64,000 bases of DNA from Kitasatospora sp. MAP12-44 (GTDB lineage: Bacteria > Actinomycetota > Actinomycetes > Streptomycetales > Streptomycetaceae), in NCBI RefSeq assembly GCF_029892095.1, contig NZ_JARZAE010000004.1, positions 4,774,001 through 4,838,000 on the forward strand. The letters run 5' to 3'. The notes beneath the pieces were generated by a model. That model was not told the DNA's origin and ran no database searches. It saw nothing but the letters and a program-made list of their open reading frames with translations. Positions 61,294 to 64,000 of this stretch are shown piece after piece. Both the position numbers and the translations under genes were made by a program. The stretch's first letter is position 1, and each line of letters begins with the position of its first letter.

Positions 61294-61796
61294 CACGGAT
61301 CTCCAGACAGTTCGGCACAAGCGGAAGCCCAGTCTCGCAGAACCCCCGAGCCGCTGCGGATCGGCGCGGGGAGGGCCCGGCCGGACCCCGGCGGGCTGAC
61401 GGGTCGTCACTGCCTGCGGTTCCTCGTGGACAGGGAGTTTTGACCGCAGGCCGACAGGGGTATGCAGGACTCGCACGGGGTCACCGAGGCCCCGCTTCCT
61501 GCCAGGGGGTGTGAGCCAGTGGAGAGTGCCGCGTCGCGACCCGGTCCCGCCGTACCCTGGCCGCCCGCCCGCGCCAGAGCCGGGCATCGCGCCCCGGCCG
61601 TACGCGAGTGAAACCCTTGAGCGGTCGTTAGTCTGCTGGCATCAGCCCGCGGTGACGGCCCGTCCCCCAGCCGTCCACCTGCCCCCGCGTCCACCTGCCA
61701 GTATGTCCGGACGTGCCGAGGCGGGCCCGGCCCACCACTCCGTTCGGGTCCCCGGTCCAACGCCGGGCGCCCGCCTCCACACCAAGGAACTTCGAG
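61294..61796 (+). other. 503-base region upstream of the second cold-shock gene
   Basis: No convincing gene. CCTGCGGT (61413-61420) and ACCGCAGG (61443-61450) form a hairpin with a 22-base loop. The rest is Pro/Arg-type GC-rich sequence in all frames. A long leader for the cold-shock message is possible. Confidence 0.4.
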
Positions 61797-62180
61797 ATGC
61801 CCACCGGCCAGGTCAAGTGGTTCAACGAGACGAAGGGCTTCGGCTTCCTGTCGCGCGACGACGGGGATGACGTCTTCGTCCACAGCAAGGCGCTCCCCGC
61901 CGGGGTGAGCTCCCTCAAGCCGGGCCAGCGGGTGGAGTTCGGGGTGGTCGCCGGGCATCGCGGCGAACAGGCGATGTCGGTGACCCTGCTGGACGCGCTG
62001 CCCTCGGTGGCCGCCGCCCAGCGCCGCAGCGCCGAGGACATGGCGCCCATCGTGCAGGATCTGATCACCACCCTGGACGCCGCGCTGCCCAGCCTGCAGC
62101 ACGGCCGCTACCCGACCAAGCCGAGCGGCCCGCAGCTGGCCGCGCTGCTGCGCGCGGTGGCGGACCAGTTCGACGTGTAG
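61797..62180 (+). CDS. Cold-shock domain protein with C-terminal extension
   Basis: A 127-residue protein. The first 65 residues are a cold-shock domain (GQVKWFNETKGFGFLSRDDG, DVFVHSKAL); the last 55 form an extra helical region (APIVQDLITTLDAALPSL... LAALLRAVADQFDV). The extension is typical of a second class of streptomycete Csp. RNA or ssDNA binding is expected; the tail may mediate interactions. ATG with AAGGAA seven bases upstream. Confidence 0.9.
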   Translation: MPTGQVKWFNETKGFGFLSRDDGDDVFVHSKALPAGVSSLKPGQRVEFGVVAGHRGEQAMSVTLLDALPSVAAAQRRSAEDMAPIVQDLITTLDAALPSLQHGRYPTKPSGPQLAALLRAVADQFDV

Positions 62181-62193
62181 GCCCCGGCCGGCG

Positions 62194-62223
62194 GCTGGCC
62201 TTCCGCGTCAGGGGAAGGCCAGC
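62194..62223. terminator. Bidirectional terminator between csp and mqnD
   Basis: GCTGGCCTTCC (62194-62204) pairs perfectly with GGAAGGCCAGC (62213-62223) with an eight-base loop. The right arm lies within the 3' end of mqnD, whose stop is at 62208-62210. Confidence 0.8.
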
Positions 62224-63056
62224 GCGTCCGGACCGATCGCCGGCACCAGGCCCTCGGCCGCCGCCCTGGTCAGCAGCCCGCGCACGGCGGCGTAGCCGGC
62301 CTCGCCCAGGTCGGCGGTGAACTCGTTGACGTACAGACCGATGTGCTGGTCGGCGACGGCCGGGTCCATCTCCTGCGCGTGTGCCGCGACGTACCCGCGC
62401 GAGGCCGCCGGGTCGTCCCAGGCGGCCTGCACCGAGCTGCGGATCGCGCCCGCGATCGCCTGCAGCCGCTCCGGGCCCAGCGAGCGGCGCGCGACGATCG
62501 CGCCCAGCGGGATCGGCAGGCCGGTCTCGTCCTCCCAGGCCTCGCCCATGTCGGCGAGCTTGGCCAGGCCGTACTGCTGGTAGGTGAAGCGGGCCTCGTG
62601 GATCACCAGGCCGGCGTCCACCCGGCCGTCCCGCACCGCGGGCATGATCTCGTGGAACGGCAGCACGACGATCTCGCCGAGCCCGCCCGGCACCGCCCGC
62701 GCCGCCCAGAGCCGGAAGAGCAGGTACGCCGTCGAGCGCTCGCTCGGCACGGCGACGGTCTTGCCGCTGAGGTCCGGCGAGGTGTCCGGGAGAGTGAGCA
62801 CCAGCGGCCCGCAGCCGCGCCCGAGCGCGCCGCCGCAGGGCAGCAGCGCGTACTCGTCCAGCACCCAGGGCAGCGCGCCGTAGCTGATCTTCAGGACGTC
62901 CAGCTCCCCGCGCTCGGCGAGGCCGTTGGTGACGTCGATGTCGGCGAAGCGCACCTCGGGGGCTGCCGCGCCGGGGACCAGGCCGTGCGCCCAGGCGTGG
63001 AAGACGAAGGTGTCGTTCGGGCAGGGGGAGTACGCGATCCGCAGTGGCTCAGCCAC
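62208..63056 (-). CDS. mqnD: 1,4-dihydroxy-6-naphthoate synthase (futalosine pathway)
   Basis: A 282-residue periplasmic-binding-fold enzyme starting with SPCPNDTFVFHAW, the MqnD signature, with DVLKISYGALPWVL and FHEIMPAVRDGRVDAGLVIHE. It converts cyclic dehypoxanthine futalosine to 1,4-dihydroxy-6-naphthoate for menaquinone. ATG overlaps the end of mqnB by eight bases. Confidence 0.93.
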   Translation of the reverse strand: MAEPLRIAYSPCPNDTFVFHAWAHGLVPGAAAPEVRFADIDVTNGLAERGELDVLKISYGALPWVLDEYALLPCGGALGRGCGPLVLTLPDTSPDLSGKTVAVPSERSTAYLLFRLWAARAVPGGLGEIVVLPFHEIMPAVRDGRVDAGLVIHEARFTYQQYGLAKLADMGEAWEDETGLPIPLGAIVARRSLGPERLQAIAGAIRSSVQAAWDDPAASRGYVAAHAQEMDPAVADQHIGLYVNEFTADLGEAGYAAVRGLLTRAAAEGLVPAIGPDALAFP

Positions 63057-63738
63057 CGTGCACCTCCAGGAGCAGCTTCTCGTACGGCAGGGCGGCGAAG
63101 GCCCGCTCCAGCGCGCCGAGCGCCTCGCCGATCCGCCAGGCGGCGCGGTCGCGCGGGCCCACCGCGTTGGAGATCGTGCGCAGTTCGAGCGCGGGAACGC
63201 CGTGCCGGGCGGCGGCCTCGGCGACCCCGAAGCCCTCCATCGCCTCGGCCGCCGCGCCCGGGTGGCGCCCGGCCAGCTCGGCGGCGCGCTCGGCGCTGCC
63301 GGTGACCGTGCTGACGGTGAGGACCGGTCCGGTGACGGCGCCGGTGGCGGCCGCGAGCAGGGCGACGGCGGCGGGCGGCGGGGTGTGCCGCACGGTGCCG
63401 AAGCCCAGCTCGGTGACGTCCCGGAAGCCGTCCGGGGTCTGCGCGCCGAGGTCGGCGGCGACGATCGCGTCGGCGACCACCACCGTGCCGATCGGCGCGT
63501 GCGGGGCGAAGCCCCCGGCGATCCCGGCGGAGAGCACCAGCGGGTAGCGCCGGCCGGCCAGCGCGGTGGCGGCGGCGGCCGCGGCGGCCGCCGGGCCGAC
63601 CCCGGCGGTCAGCACCTCGACCCGGTCGGCCGGGGCGCCGCGCAGCACCGCCTCGGCCTCGGCCGCAACGGCGACGACGACGAGCAGCCGGCGGTCCACC
63701 GGCTGCTCGTCGTCGTCGCGCGGGGCGCGGTCGGTCAC
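63049..63738 (-). CDS. mqnB: Futalosine hydrolase
   Basis: A 229-residue nucleoside phosphorylase-fold enzyme: TAGVGPAAAAAAAATAL, SAGIAGGFAP, AEAMEGFGVAEAAARHGVP and the ISNAVGPRD catalytic loop. It removes hypoxanthine from futalosine in the step before MqnC. GTG start overlaps the stop of the upstream gene as GTGA. Operon with mqnD. Confidence 0.92.
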   Translation of the reverse strand: MTDRAPRDDDEQPVDRRLLVVVAVAAEAEAVLRGAPADRVEVLTAGVGPAAAAAAAATALAGRRYPLVLSAGIAGGFAPHAPIGTVVVADAIVAADLGAQTPDGFRDVTELGFGTVRHTPPPAAVALLAAATGAVTGPVLTVSTVTGSAERAAELAGRHPGAAAEAMEGFGVAEAAARHGVPALELRTISNAVGPRDRAAWRIGEALGALERAFAALPYEKLLLEVHGG

Positions 63739-63998
63739 TGCTGCGCCGGGGCCTGGCCCTGCGACGGGTCCTGGCCCTGCGCGGGCGGCTGGCCCTGGCC
63801 CTGGCTCGGGTCCTGCGACAGCGGCGAGGCCGGCGGCTGGGCGTTGTCGCGCAGCGTGACGAACCAGACGGCGAGGATGCCGGGGTTCGTCGGGTCGACG
63901 CTCTTCGGGTCCGTCTCGACCACGGTCAGCGTGGTGTCGCGGTTGGCGGTGAGCAGGTTCTGCGCCGGCTGCAGGCCGGAGAACGTGTTGTTCTTCTG
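63735..63998 (-). CDS. DUF2771 family protein, C-terminal part
   Basis: The start is beyond the right edge; 87 codons and the stop are visible. NTFSGLQPAQNLLTANRDTTLTVVETDPKS and ILAVWFVTLRDN (broken here into segments) fit the streptomycete DUF2771 protein found upstream of mqnB. It ends in a low-complexity tail of SQDPSQGQGQ type repeats. Function unknown; overlaps mqnB by GTGA. Confidence 0.65.
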   Translation of the reverse strand, partial: QKNNTFSGLQPAQNLLTANRDTTLTVVETDPKSVDPTNPGILAVWFVTLRDNAQPPASPLSQDPSQGQGQPPAQGQDPSQGQAPAQQ

Positions 63999-64000
63999 CT

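Overview
The window is very GC-rich actinobacterial chromosome from a member of the Streptomycetaceae (Streptomyces, Kitasatospora or Streptacidiphilus). The evidence is the gene content: a Nur-type nickel regulator, RsiG, CdgB, DasR-type aminosugar control, futalosine-route menaquinone genes, a second GroEL with tandem CIRCE sites, and many GTG/TTG starts. Conserved blocks that I remember as separate in S. coelicolor lie side by side here, so gene order has been rearranged. I see no tRNA, rRNA, insertion sequence, prophage or CRISPR array.

Layout. 0-7.7 kb: the end of an LmeA-like gene; a Cys-rich leader peptide, a rhodanese and SseC; DsrE; nitrobindin-like; nur; a YgfZ/CAF17 protein; dtd; rsiG; a class-3 asparaginase. 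7.8-24.3 kb: ppa, dacB, a zincin, tilS, hpt, ftsH and the folate genes folE/folP/folB/folK, interrupted by an esterase and an MprF-like protein. 24.4-29 kb: arfB, a flavin reductase, the diguanylate cyclase cdgB and a surface carbohydrate-binding protein. 28.9-36.7 kb: nagA-nagK behind a probable DasR site, an SIS sugar-phosphate protein with a divergent DeoR regulator, then otsB, otsA and gpgS. 36.8-41.2 kb: a SAM riboswitch driving a threonine-synthase-like enzyme and a MoaD/CysO-like sulfur carrier, then a cold-shock gene and CIRCE-controlled groEL. 41.3-47.3 kb: HD-domain protein, cutC, a frameshifted HelD/HelR-type helicase gene and XPB. 47.5-53.1 kb: an accessory segment with a degenerate SDR, an XRE-TPR/HATPase regulatory cluster, NUDIX, CutA and an MmyB-like regulator. 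53.1-64 kb: pgeF, the XPB-partner protein, a TetR switch with a 48-bp perfect palindrome, a methyltransferase, an iron-type binding lipoprotein, a HAD phosphatase, a cold-shock protein, and mqnD-mqnB.

How the genes connect. Sulfur is one theme: the leader peptide should sense cysteine supply for the rhodanese operon, and the SAM riboswitch upstream of the thrC-like/sulfur-carrier pair suggests a carrier-dependent homocysteine branch rather than threonine synthesis. Cyclic di-GMP is a second theme: cdgB makes the signal, under a palindrome that fits BldD or Crp, and rsiG carries both c-di-GMP-binding motifs. Aminosugar use (nagKA, SIS/DeoR), compatible solutes (trehalose, glucosylglycerate), folate and menaquinone make up the metabolic core.

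Sites were read by eye. Family names come from motifs I recognise; no database search was run.
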